The notes under the pieces: generated by a model | Told to the model about the DNA's origin: nothing | The model's input: only the letters and a program-made list of their open reading frames with translations | The model's database searches: none | Part shown: positions 6,091 to 6,927 of the stretch, one piece after another | How the letters are laid out: each line of letters opens with the position of its first letter | Numbering within the stretch: the first letter of the stretch is position 1 | Made by a program: the position numbers and the translations under genes | Assembly: GCA_003157445.1 (NCBI GenBank) | Contig: PMJN01000085.1 | Span: 1-6,927 of the forward strand | Direction of reading: 5' to 3' | Length of the DNA: 6,927 bases | Origin: Micrococcales bacterium | Lineage (GTDB): Bacteria; Actinomycetota; Actinomycetes; Actinomycetales; Dermatophilaceae

Positions 6091-6927
6091 TCAGTTCAGA
6101 GGCTCGGCTACCGGGGGAGTCTCGAGCGCGAGGAGCTGAACTTGGTGATCTCTGGGGTGTTGTCGAACCTTGCCCGTGGGCTTGGGTGGCGTCTTGGGGA
6201 TCTCGAGGAGCCAATTGCGTGGGGAGTTCACGAACTCGTCAACGGCGCTGGCAGGGACGGGGTGGGAGAACAGGAAGCCCTGAGCCCGGTGGCAGCCGAG
6301 CTTGGTGAGTGCATCGAGCTCTGGCTCCCGTTCGACGCCTTCGGCGACCACGGCGAGGCCGATTCGCTCGGCGAACGCGACGACGCCCCAGACGAAGCGA
6401 CGGCGGGCCTCATCGTGGTCGAGGTTGCCGATGAAGGAGCGGTCGATCTTGACCTCGTCGATCGGAAGGTCCCTGAGTCGGGCCAGCGAGCTCTGCCCGG
6501 TGCCGAAGTCGTCCACCGAGAGCCGCACGCCTAGGCGTCGAAGCTCTTGGCAGACCGTGCGGCTGATTGCGGTGTCCGCGAGTCTTCCCGTCTCGAGGAT
6601 CTCGAGGGTGAGCTGTTCGCCGGTCAGGCCGTGGCGCGCAAGTTCGGTAGCAACGAACCCAGGCAGCTTGGACGATGAGAGCTGACCGGGGGTGATGTTC
6701 ACCGCGACCCGGATGTCGGAGGTGCCCGGTAGCGCCGTCCATCGCGCCATCTGAGCGCAGGCCTCCTGCAGCACAAACCTGAACAGCGTGTCGATGAGAT
6801 TGCACGACTCGGCGACCCGCACGAACACCTCTGGTGAGGCGGGGTTACCTCCGGGCGCCCATCGCGCCAGCGCCTCCAACGCCTCCAGCCGCCCGCTGGA
6901 CAGGTCGACGATCGGCTGGAAGGCCAG
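6091..6927 (-). CDS. EAL-domain protein, probable c-di-GMP phosphodiesterase (5' partial)
   Basis: This is the C-terminal part of a protein that should hydrolyse c-di-GMP to linear pGpG. The frame is open to the window edge at 6927, so the start and any N-terminal sensory or GGDEF domains are outside; 278 residues are visible. Counting from 6927, the fragment begins LAFQPIVDL, the first strand of an EAL domain. The catalytic set is complete: Glu18 (LEALARW), Asn77 (AVNIT), Glu109 and Glu112 (LEILE), Asp139-Asp140 (DDFGTG), Lys160 and Asp162 (VKIDRSF), Glu196 (AEGVE) and Gln216 (AQGF). The domain ends near residue 230, followed by a tail of about 45 residues rich in Pro, Lys and Gln (KTPPKPTGKV) that is not part of the EAL fold and is probably flexible. 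The gene is convergent with the GGDEF-EAL cluster. Its intact active site contrasts with the altered one in that protein. Confidence 0.92.
   Translation of the reverse strand: MAFQPIVDLSSGRLEALEALARWAPGGNPASPEVFVRVAESCNLIDTLFRFVLQEACAQMARWTALPGTSDIRVAVNITPGQLSSSKLPGFVATELARHGLTGEQLTLEILETGRLADTAISRTVCQELRRLGVRLSVDDFGTGQSSLARLRDLPIDEVKIDRSFIGNLDHDEARRRFVWGVVAFAERIGLAVVAEGVEREPELDALTKLGCHRAQGFLFSHPVPASAVDEFVNSPRNWLLEIPKTPPKPTGKVRQHPRDHQVQLLALETPPVAEPLN

Noticed and set aside
6016..6534. Plus-strand 172-codon frame overlapping the EAL gene
   Set aside because: It is antisense to a clear EAL domain with all its catalytic motifs. Its acidic, low-complexity composition is typical of the reverse frame.

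Overview
The window is GC-rich DNA with G/C-biased third codon positions, good AAGGAG/AGGAG ribosome binding sites and no recognisable phage or plasmid backbone. This fits a high-GC actinobacterium, although nothing in the sequence fixes the genus. No rRNA, tRNA, CRISPR array or intact insertion sequence was seen.

The left 4.9 kb is a tightly packed plus-strand cluster for phosphorelay and cyclic-di-GMP signalling. It holds a 5'-truncated PAS-PAS-HisKA-HATPase-REC-REC hybrid histidine kinase (2-2287), a single-domain response regulator (2300-2710, 12 nt downstream with a strong RBS), and a REC-PAS-GGDEF-EAL protein (2707-4899, overlapping the regulator by an ATGA). The likely flow is: sensory input to the PAS domains, phosphorylation of the kinase His, transfer to one or more of four receiver domains, then control of c-di-GMP turnover by the last protein. 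Its GGDEF domain keeps most catalytic residues but reads EGDEF and lacks the I-site arginine. Its EAL domain keeps the EAL signature but has changed three residues needed for hydrolysis, so it is probably not a phosphodiesterase.

From 4900 to 6090 there is mostly non-coding or decayed DNA. It contains a minus-strand stretch resembling the C-terminal half of a RelE/ParE-type toxin (4949-5170, tentative), a dense series of perfect or near-perfect inverted repeats (5163-5487, including a 31-nt palindrome), and one small plus-strand ORF with a very good RBS (5621-5833, 70 aa, function unknown).

The right end (6091-6927, minus strand, convergent with the cluster) is the C-terminal part of a second EAL-domain protein. 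All of its catalytic residues are intact, so it is a probable c-di-GMP phosphodiesterase. Its N-terminal part lies outside the window. The neighbourhood therefore pairs a probable cyclase with a degenerate EAL domain and a probable active EAL phosphodiesterase.
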